From Alistipes sp. (GTDB lineage Bacteria > Bacteroidota > Bacteroidia > Bacteroidales > Rikenellaceae), in assembly GCA_017437045.1 (NCBI GenBank), contig JAFSBY010000002.1, forward strand, positions 1 to 64,000: a DNA stretch of 64,000 nt. Direction: 5' to 3'. Positions 45,759-54,084 of this stretch are shown one piece after another; within the stretch, counting starts at the first letter, position 1; the number at the start of each line of letters is the position of its first letter. A model generated the notes under the pieces. It had not been told where the DNA came from. It saw only the letters and a list, made by a program, of their open reading frames with translations, and searched no databases. The position numbers were made by a program, and so were the translations under genes.

Positions 45759-46244
45759 ATGTCTCGCGCCACCACCATAGCCTTTACGGGCCATCGCCAC
45801 TATCGCGGTGAGGTCGATGTGGCCTTGTCGGCCCTCTTGCAGCGTTGCTACGAGGAGGGCTATCGCACCTTCTTGTGTGGTATGGCCGTAGGTTTCGATC
45901 TGGCAGCGGCCGAGGCGGTTATGGCGCTGCGGAGCGTGTATGCCGATGTGCGGTTGGTCGCTGTAATCCCCTTTGCGGGGCAGGCGCAACGCTTCTCGGA
46001 GCGGGCACGACGCCGTTATGAGCAGGTGGTGGAGATGGCCGACGAACGAGTGGTGCTCTCGCCCTCGTTTCATCGCGGGTGTTATCAGCAGCGCAACCTC
46101 TATATGGTCGATCGGGCTTCGCTACTCATCGCGTGGTATAACGGCACGTCGGGCGGCACCGAGCAGACCTATCTGGCCGCCCAACACTGCGGTTTGCGCA
46201 TCGAGAATCTCGGTTGTGTAGCACCCGATCTGCGTCTGTTTTAA
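45759..46244 (+). CDS. SLOG/DUF1273 family protein
   Basis: 161 residues with a Rossmann-like nucleotide-binding fold of the SLOG superfamily (DUF1273/YpsA-like). It starts with TIAFTGHRHYRG, continues with RTFLCGMAVGFDLAAAEAVMAL, and has the phosphate-loop-like AWYNGTSGGTEQTYLAA. Members may bind or process nucleotides or nucleotide-derived signals; the exact role is unknown. The frame is open back to 45513, but only ATG 45759 gives the family N-terminus. Confidence 0.82.
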   Translation: MSRATTIAFTGHRHYRGEVDVALSALLQRCYEEGYRTFLCGMAVGFDLAAAEAVMALRSVYADVRLVAVIPFAGQAQRFSERARRRYEQVVEMADERVVLSPSFHRGCYQQRNLYMVDRASLLIAWYNGTSGGTEQTYLAAQHCGLRIENLGCVAPDLRLF

Positions 46245-46260
46245 CCCCTTCCAAACAAAA

Positions 46261-46292
46261 AAGGAACGCATCTTACACGATGCGTTCCCTCT
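46261..46292. terminator. Bidirectional terminator
   Basis: GGAACGCATC (46263-46272) and GATGCGTTCC (46279-46288) with A-run before and CTCTTATT after. It separates the convergent SLOG and phosphofructokinase genes. Confidence 0.85.
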
Positions 46293-46313
46293 TATTATTC
46301 GGTCAGCCGCAGC

Positions 46314-47546
46314 TTACCAATTCAGAATCTTGTGGAAGTCGAACTCCTCGGGGTCGGCTACATAGGCCTTGGCAGCCTCATAGTCAGCCGGCGTGATGGC
46401 ATTGATGATGTTCTCGACCACCGACGAGAATTTGTCCGAGTTGATATCGACCAGACGCGGCGGAATCTTGCCCGTCGTGGGATCCTGCAGATCCTTCAGG
46501 TAGAGCGGAGCAACGTTACCCTCCGAATCTACATAGACCATGCAGCCCGTCTTGCCCTCCGAGAAGAGCTTGTGAACACCGATACCGAGCTCCGAGCAGT
46601 AGGTCAGGTCGTAGGCGATCGGCGTCTGGCAACGCACCTCGTAACCCAACTCTACGGGACGGCTCTTCACCTTCAGACCCAGCTCCTTGACCTTCTTTTC
46701 GATCATCTCGTTGAAGATGTGAGCCTTCGAGACCTTACCCAACTCGGGGTGACCGTGCTCGTCGTAGGTGAAGTGGATGCCGCTCTTCTTGATCTCCTCA
46801 TCCGAGAGCGAGTGGAATACACCCTCCGAGATCACGGCTGCACCGTAGTCCATGCCCATGATCTTGCGCTTGAGGATGGCCGAGATCACCAGGTTTACGA
46901 TCTTATCGACGGTGATCTCCGTCTTGTTGAACATCTCGGGGATGACGATCATCGGGTAGTGGCAAGCCTCACCGATACCGAATGCCAGGTGGCCGGCCGA
47001 ACGACCCATGGCAGCCAATACGAACCAGTTGCCGCTCGTACGAGCATCTACATAGACCGCGCGAGCGATCACAGCACCCTTATCCTTGGCCGACTCATAA
47101 CCGAACGTCGGAGCACCCTTCGGCAACGGCAGGTCGTTGTCGATTGTCTTCGGTACGTGGATGTTGGCGATGGGGTATTGCTTGGCCTCGAGGAACTTGG
47201 CGATGCGGTTGGCCGTCGAGGCCGTGTCATCACCACCCACCGTGACGAGCAGCTTGATGTTGTTCTTGGTGAAGAAGTCGAGGTTGAAGTTGTTCTCGAA
47301 ATCCGAATCCTTCGGCTTGAAACGGCTCATCTGCAGGAACGAACCGCCCTGGTTGAAGATGGCATCGGCCATCGTGAAGTCGATCTCCACGGTGCGCGGA
47401 TTGGGGTTGAACAGACCCGTGTAGCCCTCATGCAGACCGATCACCTTGTAACCGTGGTGCAGGAAGGTCTTGGCAACGCTGCCGACTACCGTGTTCATGC
47501 CGGGAGCCGGGCCGCCACCGGTCAGAATTGCAATTGCTTCTTTCAT
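46314..47546 (-). CDS. Phosphofructokinase, probably PPi-dependent
   Basis: Phosphorylates fructose 6-phosphate to the 1,6-bisphosphate in glycolysis. 410 residues. The nucleotide loop is GGGPAPGMN (residues 10-18) and the substrate motif is PKTIDND (near 132-138). At 104-107 the sequence is GGDD rather than GGDG; the second Asp is the mark of PPi-dependent enzymes, since it blocks the ATP alpha-phosphate site. The phosphoryl donor is therefore inferred, not certain. A fructokinase gene is divergently oriented next door. Confidence 0.88.
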   Translation of the reverse strand: MKEAIAILTGGGPAPGMNTVVGSVAKTFLHHGYKVIGLHEGYTGLFNPNPRTVEIDFTMADAIFNQGGSFLQMSRFKPKDSDFENNFNLDFFTKNNIKLLVTVGGDDTASTANRIAKFLEAKQYPIANIHVPKTIDNDLPLPKGAPTFGYESAKDKGAVIARAVYVDARTSGNWFVLAAMGRSAGHLAFGIGEACHYPMIVIPEMFNKTEITVDKIVNLVISAILKRKIMGMDYGAAVISEGVFHSLSDEEIKKSGIHFTYDEHGHPELGKVSKAHIFNEMIEKKVKELGLKVKSRPVELGYEVRCQTPIAYDLTYCSELGIGVHKLFSEGKTGCMVYVDSEGNVAPLYLKDLQDPTTGKIPPRLVDINSDKFSSVVENIINAITPADYEAAKAYVADPEEFDFHKILNW

Positions 47547-47619
47547 AGTGCGTGTTGTTATTTAATAGTGTTTTTTTTGAATTTATTCGGTTGCGTCGAT
47601 CTGTGACGCAATATTCGCT

Positions 47620-47627
47620 CAAAAATA
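47620..47627 (-). promoter_or_regulatory. -7 box for phosphofructokinase
   Basis: TATTTTTG on the minus strand fits TAnnTTTG about 73 bp before the start codon. The -33 is unclear. Confidence 0.4.
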
Positions 47628-47722
47628 GCATCTTTTTTCGGGATGACCAAATATTCCCGCGCTATTTTCGACGAAAAACAGGGAAGCGTGCGGTTTGCTG
47701 CAAAGAAAATAGCTGCGAAGTT

Positions 47723-47752
47723 TTGAAGAGTGCGATTTCTCGGTTATCTTTG
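47723..47752 (+). promoter_or_regulatory. Fructokinase promoter
   Basis: TTG at 47723-47725 and TATCTTTG at 47745-47752 with 19 bp between them. The start codon is 29 bp further on. Confidence 0.75.
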
Positions 47753-47781
47753 TAGAAGTGGTACACAAAAACATATAGGGG

Positions 47782-48672
47782 ATGAAAAATCAAGGTGTTG
47801 TGATCGGTGTGGGGGAGATCTTGTTTGATCTGTTGCCCGAAGGAAAGAAGTTGGGTGGTGCACCTGCCAATTTTGCCTATCATGTGGCGCAGTTGGGCTG
47901 CGAGAGTGTCGTCGTGAGTGCCGTGGGACGCGATGCGTTGGGTGACGAGGCGATCGAAACGCTCACCGAGCGTGGGGTGGGGTTGCTCGTTGAGCGTGTT
48001 GATGCGCCGACCGGTGTGGTGCGCGTGACGCTCGATAAGGCCGGTGTGGCCAACTACGATATTTGCGAAGGGGTAGCGTGGGATATGCTCTCCTTTGGTG
48101 ATGAGTTGCAGACGTTGGCTCAACGTTGCCGTGCGGTCTGCTTTGGCACGCTGGCACAACGCAGCGAAAAGACGCGGCAAGCGATTCGGAGCCTGCTGGC
48201 CGCTATTCCGGCAGCCAATGAGGCGCTGTTGATCTATGATATCAACCTGCGTCAGCATTACTACTCGAAGGAGCTGATCGAGTCCTCGTTGGATCTTTGC
48301 AACGTGCTGAAGATCAATGATGGCGAGCTGAAAGAGGTGGCTCCGTTGCTGGGCCTTCCGGAGAACAACTTCGAGGCGGCCAGTCGGGAGTTGATAGCCC
48401 GTCACGGGCTGCGGATGGTGGTGCTGACCTGTGGCGAGCAGGGTAGTTGGATCTACACCGCCGAGGAGGCACTGTTTCAGCCCACGCCGCAGGTTGAGGT
48501 AGCCGATACGGTGGGTGCCGGAGATTCGTTTACGGCTACGTTGTGCGCCTCGCTGTTGCAGGGTTACGCACTTTCGGAGGCGCATCGTCGTGCAGCGGTA
48601 TTGGCGGCCTATGTTTGCACACAGATAGGCGCAATGCCTCGTTACGATGCCGACAAGGTGCTGGGCGCGTAA
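47782..48672 (+). CDS. PfkB-family fructokinase
   Basis: Phosphorylates a free sugar, probably fructose, to the 6-phosphate. 296 residues with the PfkB signature 1 region KKLGGAPANFAYHVAQLG and signature 2 DTVGAGDSFTATL (base Asp near residue 244). The DINLRQHYYS segment is shared with fructokinases. Its divergent placement next to a phosphofructokinase supports fructose feeding into glycolysis. Other hexoses or ribose cannot be excluded. Confidence 0.88.
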   Translation: MKNQGVVIGVGEILFDLLPEGKKLGGAPANFAYHVAQLGCESVVVSAVGRDALGDEAIETLTERGVGLLVERVDAPTGVVRVTLDKAGVANYDICEGVAWDMLSFGDELQTLAQRCRAVCFGTLAQRSEKTRQAIRSLLAAIPAANEALLIYDINLRQHYYSKELIESSLDLCNVLKINDGELKEVAPLLGLPENNFEAASRELIARHGLRMVVLTCGEQGSWIYTAEEALFQPTPQVEVADTVGAGDSFTATLCASLLQGYALSEAHRRAAVLAAYVCTQIGAMPRYDADKVLGA

Positions 48673-48711
48673 CTTTTGGCCGAGGGGGCGATTCATCGTG
48701 GGTTGGATTTG

Positions 48712-48741
48712 TTGGTATTTATGATTTTAATCGTATCTTTG
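48712..48741 (+). promoter_or_regulatory. Glycosyltransferase promoter
   Basis: TTG at 48712-48714 and TATCTTTG at 48734-48741 (19 bp spacing), 26 bp before ATG 48768. Confidence 0.75.
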
Positions 48742-48767
48742 TGAAAACGTTTGAATCATCACGAACT

Positions 48768-49820
48768 ATGCGACTCTGTTATCTTTCGCGCAATTATAAG
48801 AATGTGGCCCTCGGAGGCGGCAAGGCAAAAACCGATATCGAACAGACGCTCGCCGCGATGGGGACAGTCAATTTGGGGTTGCGGCAGACCCGCAGCACCA
48901 ATAAAATCTATGACTTTGTACGCAACCTGACCGGTGTGCTGCGCACTATGTGGCGACTGCAGAAGGGGGATGTGCTGGTGTTGCAATATCCCGTCAAGAA
49001 GTGGTTTGAACCGCTCTGCAAGGCCGCTCATCGCCGTCAGGCAAAGGTCGTGGCGATCATCCATGATCTGGGCTCGTTTCGTCGCAAAAGGCTCACCGTG
49101 GCCGAGGAGATCGCCCGCTTGAACCATGCCGATGTGGTCATAGCCCCCAACCCCTATCAGCAGCAGTGGCTCGTGGAGCAGGGGTGTCGTGCGCGGGTGA
49201 CCGTCTATGGATTGCATGACTACCTCTCGGACGAGGTGATCGAGCCGGCACATTCGGCCCCCGAACCTGATGCGGCGGGCAAGGTCCATTTTTCGGCCTG
49301 CTTTGTGGGAAATCTTTCGCCCAAAATCAACGGCTATCTCTACCGCTTGGCCGATCGGCTGCATGAGGTGACGCTACACCTCTATGGCCCGTCGTTTGCC
49401 GAGGGAGAGTCGCGGTCGAATGCCCCGCTTCAGTACCACGGTTTCGGGCATGATATGACCCTGATGCGTTCGATCGAGGGGGACTTTGGTATCTCGTGGT
49501 ATGGCGAGTCGATAGCCGGTCCGGAGGGGGCATTAGGTGAGTATATGGCCTTCAATAATCCACATAAGGTTTCGCTTTATCTGCGATGTGGTATTCCGCT
49601 CATTATCTGGCGTAAGGCAGGTCTTGGCAGTTTGGTCGAGCGGGAGGGTATCGGCCTGGTGGTCGAGTCGCTCGAAGAGCTTGAGGAGCGGCTCACGACG
49701 CTGCCCCTGGAGGAGTATCGCACCATGCAGGAGAATGTGCGACGTGTCGTGACTCAAATCGCCTCGGGCGGGTCGTGTCGTCGCGCTGTCGAGGAGGCGA
49801 TGGCCTTGCTGCAAGCGTAG
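48768..49820 (+). CDS. Glycosyltransferase, galactofuranosyltransferase-like
   Basis: About 350 residues starting MRLCYLSRNYKNVALGGGKAK. The sequence resembles WbbI/GlfT-like glycosyltransferases of cell-surface polysaccharide synthesis: LQYPVKKWFEPLCKAAHR, VVAIIHDLGSFRR, HADVVIAPNPYQQQWL, and C-terminal FGISWYGESIAGPEGALGEYMAFNNPHK. The NPHKVSLYL region is common in galactofuranosyltransferases. The sugar donor is not certain. The frame is open upstream to 48543, but the promoter sits inside that extension, so ATG 48768 is used. Confidence 0.8.
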   Translation: MRLCYLSRNYKNVALGGGKAKTDIEQTLAAMGTVNLGLRQTRSTNKIYDFVRNLTGVLRTMWRLQKGDVLVLQYPVKKWFEPLCKAAHRRQAKVVAIIHDLGSFRRKRLTVAEEIARLNHADVVIAPNPYQQQWLVEQGCRARVTVYGLHDYLSDEVIEPAHSAPEPDAAGKVHFSACFVGNLSPKINGYLYRLADRLHEVTLHLYGPSFAEGESRSNAPLQYHGFGHDMTLMRSIEGDFGISWYGESIAGPEGALGEYMAFNNPHKVSLYLRCGIPLIIWRKAGLGSLVEREGIGLVVESLEELEERLTTLPLEEYRTMQENVRRVVTQIASGGSCRRAVEEAMALLQA

Positions 49821-49871
49821 CAGCTTCGTTGGGGCGTTGAAGCGCGGCGATGTGCCGTGCCGGAGTGATTG

Positions 49872-49906
49872 GTGCACATTCCCGAAATGGGTCGGGGATG
49901 TGCATT
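49872..49906 (+). terminator. Terminator after glycosyltransferase gene
   Basis: TGCACATTCCC and GGGGATGTGCA form an 11-bp stem with one mismatch, followed by TTTGTATTTT. It overlaps the -33 region of the next promoter. Confidence 0.65.
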
Positions 49907-49936
49907 TGTATTTTCTAAAGAAAATAACTATCTTTG
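49906..49936 (+). promoter_or_regulatory. Promoter of lipoprotein/radical SAM operon
   Basis: TTG at 49906-49908 and TATCTTTG at 49929-49936, spaced 20 bp. It lies 35 bp before the lipoprotein start. Confidence 0.75.
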
Positions 49937-49971
49937 CAAAATTGGAATAGAGTGCCAATAAAAACGAGGTT

Positions 49972-50268
49972 ATGAAGAAGCGTGTGAAATTGATGCTGGC
50001 AGCCCTCTTGGGTTTTTCGGCGGCCTGCGCGACGGTGAAGAACACCCCGCAAGATGAGGTTGCCGCCTCGGCTGATCAGCCTGAGAAGCGCACAGAGGGA
50101 CAGTTGAAGATTGATTCGACCTATGTGCCGCAACGCATTCGTTTGATGTATGGCGTTCCTTCGCCCCGCCCGACGGTGCAGCCGACCGATTCGGTGAACT
50201 TGCAGCGCGATAGCGTGTCGGGTAGGACGATCACGGTCCTGCCGCTCGAAGATCCGACCGAAAAATAA
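49972..50268 (+). CDS. Small lipoprotein, putative radical-SAM substrate
   Basis: 98 residues with a lipobox cysteine in LGFSAACATV (near residue 19), so it would be exported and anchored. The mature part contains QRIRLMYGVPSPRPTVQP. The MYGVP motif recalls the family TIGR04134, the putative modified lipoproteins of the rSAM/lipoprotein system, but this member is short. It lies 14 bp ahead of a TIGR04133-type radical SAM enzyme. Function and modification are unknown; family membership is a recollection that needs an HMM search. Confidence 0.65.
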   Translation: MKKRVKLMLAALLGFSAACATVKNTPQDEVAASADQPEKRTEGQLKIDSTYVPQRIRLMYGVPSPRPTVQPTDSVNLQRDSVSGRTITVLPLEDPTEK

Positions 50269-50282
50269 GCGGATAGGAGGGT

Positions 50283-51368
50283 ATGGGCGGTTGCAGATTG
50301 GGACTTCGCAAGCGGTGGGCATTGGGCCTTTTTGCCGATATGTATCGGGAGAAGGTCGCCGAGCACCGGCTCGATACGCTCTTTTGGGAGTGTACGTTGC
50401 GTTGCAATCTGCATTGTCGCCATTGTGGCAGTGATTGTCGGGTCGATCCGGCATTGCCCGATATGCCGTTAGCCGATTTTCTGCGGGTGCTCGACGAAGA
50501 GGTTACGCCCCATGTCGATCCGCGCACGGTGTTGATCATCCTGACGGGTGGCGAGGTGCTCTTGCGAGAGGATTTGGAGCAGATCGGTCGGGAATTGCTT
50601 CGACGGGGTTATCCGTGGGGCATGGTGAGCAATGGCTTTGCGCTGACCGAAAAACGATTGGAGTCGCTGCTGGAGGCCGGATTGCGCTCGCTGACCGTGA
50701 GCCTGGATGGCTTCGAGGCCGAGCATACCGCGATGCGAGGTCATCCGTTGAGTTTCCGACGAGCCGAAGCGGCGATTCGGGCGGCAACGGCCCATCCCGA
50801 GTTGGCCTTCGATGTGGTGACCTGCGTGACCGCTCCGATGGTCGGACGACTGGAGGAGTTTGGGCAGTGGTTGGCCGACCGAGGGGTACAAGAGTGGCGG
50901 TTGTTCTCGATCTTCCCGATGGGAAGAGCCAAGGGCGAGGAGTCGTTGGTGCTCTCGGGACGGGAGTTCCACACGATGCTTGACTACATCCGTCGCACGC
51001 GACGTCAGGGTGGCCCGATTCGACCCTCCTATGCCTGTGAGGGCTTTTTAGGTGGGTATGAGGCCGAGGTGCGTGACCATTTTTACCAATGTGCAGCCGG
51101 TGTGTCGGTGGCCTCGATTCGGGTCGATGGAACAATCTCGGGATGTACCTCGGTGCGTGCCGATTATAGCCAGGGTAACATCTACCGCGACTCCTTTTGG
51201 CAGGTGTGGCAAGAGCGATTTGAGCCATTCCGCGACCGAACATGGATGCGTAAGGGGGCATGTGCCGATTGTCGGATGTTCCGCTATTGTCAGGGTGGAG
51301 GCATGCACCTGCGCGATGAGGCCGGGGAGTTGCTCTACTGCCATTACGAGAAATTGAAGGATAAGTAA
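50283..51368 (+). CDS. Radical SAM/SPASM protein, TIGR04133-like
   Basis: 361 residues. The radical SAM cluster is bound by CNLHCRHC (in ECTLRCNLHCRHCGSDC, residues about 35-51), followed by a SAM-binding GGEVLL segment. A C-terminal SPASM-type region has several more cysteines (CAAGVSVASIRVDGTISGC, then GACADCRMFRYCQGGG). The start GGCRLGLRKRWALGLFADMYR fits the family of enzymes paired with small lipoproteins. It probably modifies the lipoprotein encoded just upstream. DsbD-like starts 15 bp after, so the three genes form one operon. Confidence 0.85.
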   Translation: MGGCRLGLRKRWALGLFADMYREKVAEHRLDTLFWECTLRCNLHCRHCGSDCRVDPALPDMPLADFLRVLDEEVTPHVDPRTVLIILTGGEVLLREDLEQIGRELLRRGYPWGMVSNGFALTEKRLESLLEAGLRSLTVSLDGFEAEHTAMRGHPLSFRRAEAAIRAATAHPELAFDVVTCVTAPMVGRLEEFGQWLADRGVQEWRLFSIFPMGRAKGEESLVLSGREFHTMLDYIRRTRRQGGPIRPSYACEGFLGGYEAEVRDHFYQCAAGVSVASIRVDGTISGCTSVRADYSQGNIYRDSFWQVWQERFEPFRDRTWMRKGACADCRMFRYCQGGGMHLRDEAGELLYCHYEKLKDK

Positions 51369-51383
51369 CATAAAAATTATACA

Positions 51384-53363
51384 ATGAAGAGATTTTTGTT
51401 TCGCTTTTCGCTGCTCGTAGCAGCGGTGATGATGGTCAGCTCGCTCGCTGCACAAGAGGTGCGCTGGGCCATCAAAGGGGGAGAACAACGGGCTGACAGT
51501 TGCCGAGTAGAGCTTACGGCACGCATCCCGAATGGCTTCCACATGTATGACATGGGCCCCTACAAGGGAGGGCCGACGGCTACCTCGATCGTTCTGACGG
51601 CCGAAGGTGCCGAGGTGCTGGGCGCGGTGGAGCCGTTAGCCGAGGCACATCGTGAGTTTAGTGTCCCCTTCAATATGGAGATCGGCTACTACGAAGGGAC
51701 GGTGAAGTTCGCCCAATGGGTGCGTCTGACCGAGCCGTCGGCTACGGTGAAGGCCGCCATCGAGTGGATGATCTGCGATGCACGTGGTTGCCAACCCCCT
51801 TCGGATCTGGAACTTACGTTGTCGTTGGGTGAACCGAAGGCGACGACCAGCGTAGCGGCTGCAGAGCCGACAGCGGCCACCCCGATGGATGCAGCGGCCG
51901 GAGATGGTTCGCTGTGGACCCTGCTGTTGGAGGCTATCGTATGGGGATTTGCAGCGTTGCTCACCCCGTGTGTATTCCCGATGGTGCCGATGACCGTGTC
52001 GTACTTCCTCAAGGGCGAGGGTGGTGTAGCGCGTGGTCGTATGCGTGCTGCGCTGTATGGTATCTTTATCGTGGCGTTGTATACGCTGCCGATTGCTGCT
52101 ATCATTCTGATTACCCGCTTCTTGGGTGGTGATACGGTGACGGCCGACATCTTCAACTGGCTGGCCACGCACTGGGTGCCGAACCTGATCTTCTTCTTGG
52201 TGTTTATGCTCTTTGCAGCCTCGTTCTTCGGCGCGTTTGAGATTACGATGCCCTCGTGGCTGGTGAATAAATCGGATGCCAAGGCCGACACGAAGGGTTT
52301 AGGCGGTATCTTCTTCCTGGCCTTGACGTTGGTGCTTGTCTCCTTCTCGTGTACGGGTCCGATCGTTGGTTCGGTGTTGATCAAATCTACGGCCGGTGAG
52401 TTCTGGTCGCCGATTCTGACCATGCTGGCCTTCTCGGTGGCCTTTGCGCTGCCCTTTACGCTCTTTGCCTTCTTCCCCTCGTTGCTGAAGAATCTGCCCA
52501 AGAGTGGTGGCTGGCTCAACTCGGTGAAGGTGGTCATCGCCTTTATCGAGGTGGCGCTTGGTCTGAAGTTCCTCTCGGTGGCCGATCAGGTGTACCACTG
52601 GGGTATCTTGGATCGTGAGGTCTATCTGGCCATCTGGATCGTGGTCTTCTCGTTGCTGGGCCTCTACCTGCTGGGTAAGATTCGCTTTGCGCACGACGAT
52701 GAGGTGAAGCATGTGAGTGTGACGCGTCTGGCGTTGGCGATTGTGACCTTCTCGTTTGTGGTCTATCTGATTCCGGGTATGTGGGGCGCGCCGCTGTCGC
52801 GTCTGTCGGGCTATCTGCCCCCGCTCACCACGCAGGATTTTGTGCTCGGTGAGGAGGCTGTGGTCGCTCCGCAGCAGAGCGAAAAGCAGGTCCCGCTGAA
52901 GCGCAAATACAGCGATTTCCTGCACCTGCCGCACGGCTTGGAGGGTTTCTTCGATCTGGAGGAGGCGCGAGCCTATGCCAAGCAGGTCGATAAACCGCTC
53001 TTTATCGACTTTACGGGACATGGATGTGTGAATTGCCGCGAGATGGAGATGGTTGTATGGGCCGATCCGGAGGTGTTGCAGTTGCTCAAGCAGGAGTATG
53101 TGCTTTGCGCCCTCTATTCGGACGATAAGAAGACGTTGCCCGAGGCTGAGTGGGTCACGACCGATGCCGGCAAGGTGCTCAAGCAGTTGGGTAAGATCAA
53201 CTCCTACTATGCGCTCAAGACCTTTGGCGTCAATGCGCAGCCCTATTATGTGTTGCAGAATGCCGAGGGCGAGACGTTGGTGACGCCGCGTAGCTACGAT
53301 CTCGATATTGAGGCATTTGCCGACTTCCTGCGTCGGGGTGTTGCGGCATACAAGGCCAAGTAG
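51384..53363 (+). CDS. DsbD-family thiol:disulfide interchange protein
   Basis: Transfers reducing power from cytoplasmic thioredoxin across the inner membrane to envelope proteins. 659 residues: an exported N-terminal domain (DsbD-alpha like, with C near 129-135 in ICDARGCQPP), about eight membrane helices with the functional cysteines in LTPCVFPMVP (C196) and SFSCTGPIVG (C323), and a C-terminal thioredoxin domain with GCVNC (C548/C551). All cysteine pairs are present. Position after the radical SAM gene suggests a shared envelope role. Confidence 0.93.
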   Translation: MKRFLFRFSLLVAAVMMVSSLAAQEVRWAIKGGEQRADSCRVELTARIPNGFHMYDMGPYKGGPTATSIVLTAEGAEVLGAVEPLAEAHREFSVPFNMEIGYYEGTVKFAQWVRLTEPSATVKAAIEWMICDARGCQPPSDLELTLSLGEPKATTSVAAAEPTAATPMDAAAGDGSLWTLLLEAIVWGFAALLTPCVFPMVPMTVSYFLKGEGGVARGRMRAALYGIFIVALYTLPIAAIILITRFLGGDTVTADIFNWLATHWVPNLIFFLVFMLFAASFFGAFEITMPSWLVNKSDAKADTKGLGGIFFLALTLVLVSFSCTGPIVGSVLIKSTAGEFWSPILTMLAFSVAFALPFTLFAFFPSLLKNLPKSGGWLNSVKVVIAFIEVALGLKFLSVADQVYHWGILDREVYLAIWIVVFSLLGLYLLGKIRFAHDDEVKHVSVTRLALAIVTFSFVVYLIPGMWGAPLSRLSGYLPPLTTQDFVLGEEAVVAPQQSEKQVPLKRKYSDFLHLPHGLEGFFDLEEARAYAKQVDKPLFIDFTGHGCVNCREMEMVVWADPEVLQLLKQEYVLCALYSDDKKTLPEAEWVTTDAGKVLKQLGKINSYYALKTFGVNAQPYYVLQNAEGETLVTPRSYDLDIEAFADFLRRGVAAYKAK

Positions 53364-53383
53364 GGTAGCGATACACGCAGCAT

Positions 53384-53424
53384 AAACAAGGAGCTATTCG
53401 CATCGAATAGCTCCTTGTTTTTGT
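53384..53424 (+). terminator. Terminator after DsbD-like gene
   Basis: AAACAAGGAGCTATTCG and CGAATAGCTCCTTGTTT form a 17-bp perfect stem with a 3-base loop, followed by TTGTTTTG. It ends the rSAM operon. Confidence 0.9.
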
Positions 53425-53471
53425 TTTGCACTCCTTGCACCTACAGGCAAACGTAGGTTACAGGCCTAAAA

Positions 53472-53503
53472 AGCAAAAAGATGTCTTGCGACATCTTCTT
53501 GCT
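53472..53503 (-). terminator. tRNA-Ser terminator
   Basis: Read on the minus strand, AGCAAGAAGATGTC and GACATCTTTTTGCT pair with a GCAA loop and are followed by TTTTT. It lies 14 bp beyond the tRNA-Ser 3' end. Confidence 0.85.
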
Positions 53504-53516
53504 TCGTTGGATTGTG

Positions 53517-53605
53517 CGGAGAGGACGAGATTCGAACTCGTGGTACGGAATAACCCGTACGTCGGTTTAGCAAACCGGTGGTTTCAGCCACTCACCCACC
53601 TCTCC
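53517..53605 (-). tRNA. tRNA-Ser(GCT)
   Basis: The transcript begins GGAGAGGTGGGTGAGTGGC and carries the long variable arm typical of tRNA-Ser (GTACGGGTTATTCCGTAC). Anticodon loop TTGCTAA gives anticodon GCT, reading AGC and AGU. T-arm GTTCGAATC and closing CCTCTCC are present. Discriminator base is G. CCA is not encoded. Confidence 0.97.
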
Positions 53606-53644
53606 GTAGCCTTCGTAATGGGAGGTTTCTCCCAAAAGGGTTTG

Positions 53645-53675
53645 CAAATATAGTGTCTTTTTTTGGAATGCACAA
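53645..53675 (-). promoter_or_regulatory. tRNA-Ser promoter
   Basis: On the minus strand, TATATTTG (complement of 53645-53652) with TTG (complement of 53673-53675) 20 bp upstream. It lies 40 bp ahead of the tRNA. Confidence 0.65.
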
Positions 53676-53709
53676 AAAATCCGTCCTATTTTTCAAAAAA
53701 AAACTGAAT

Positions 53710-53897
53710 AGCGGGCAAGAAATCGGCCGTTGGGGCGGGGATAAGTACGCCTCGCGATGTGAACATCCAGTCGAGGTGAGGGGAGACTGAATTGGCTGCT
53801 GCGTGGGCCTAAAGCCCCACTCCGCGACGCCGATCCAGATGGACCCCTTGGGGAGGTTACAAAACAAAAACTTTTCTTTGCAGAAAAGTCTTTTTTA
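53710..53897. other. Structured GC-rich non-coding segment between two tRNAs
   Basis: No convincing gene. Hairpins visible are CCTCG/CGAGG around 53749-53776 with an inner GATGT/ACATC, GGGC/GCCC around 53806-53817, and CCCCTTGGGG at 53843-53852. On the plus strand an ACTTTTC/GAAAAGT hairpin (53870-53889) is followed by a CTTTTTT run. It could be a small RNA or decayed tRNA-region sequence. A further TGTATG/CATACA hairpin follows at 53897-53944. Confidence 0.4.
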
Positions 53898-53943
53898 TTT
53901 GTCGCATCGCCTTGTATGTAAACATACAGTCGACACGACAAAT

Positions 53944-53971
53944 AAAAAAACCTATGCCAAAGCATAGGTTT
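53944..53971 (-). terminator. tRNA-Pro terminator
   Basis: On the minus strand AAACCTATGC and GCATAGGTTT pair with a TTTG loop followed by TTTTATT. It is 8 bp beyond the tRNA-Pro 3' end. Confidence 0.85.
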
Positions 53972-53979
53972 TTGTTTTG

Positions 53980-54054
53980 TCGGGGAGACTGGATTCGAAC
54001 CAGCGACCTCCAACTCCCGAAGCTGGCGCGCTAACCGGACTGCGCTACACCCCG
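53980..54054 (-). tRNA. tRNA-Pro(CGG)
   Basis: Begins CGGGGTGTAGCGCAGTCCGG, with anticodon loop TTCGGGA giving CGG for codon CCG. T-arm GGTTCGAATCC and 3' end CTCCCCG are present; there is one U-U mismatch in the acceptor stem. Discriminator A. CCA is not encoded. Confidence 0.96.
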
Positions 54055-54084
54055 AACTGATACCCTTATCGGTTTAAGAGCATG

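Noticed and set aside
46332-47606. 424-codon open frame opposite phosphofructokinase
   Set aside because: Antisense shadow; the sense frame has full family motifs.
53592-54013. Open frames across tRNA-Ser, the structured gap and tRNA-Pro
   Set aside because: They read through tRNA genes and terminators, so cannot be genuine coding regions.
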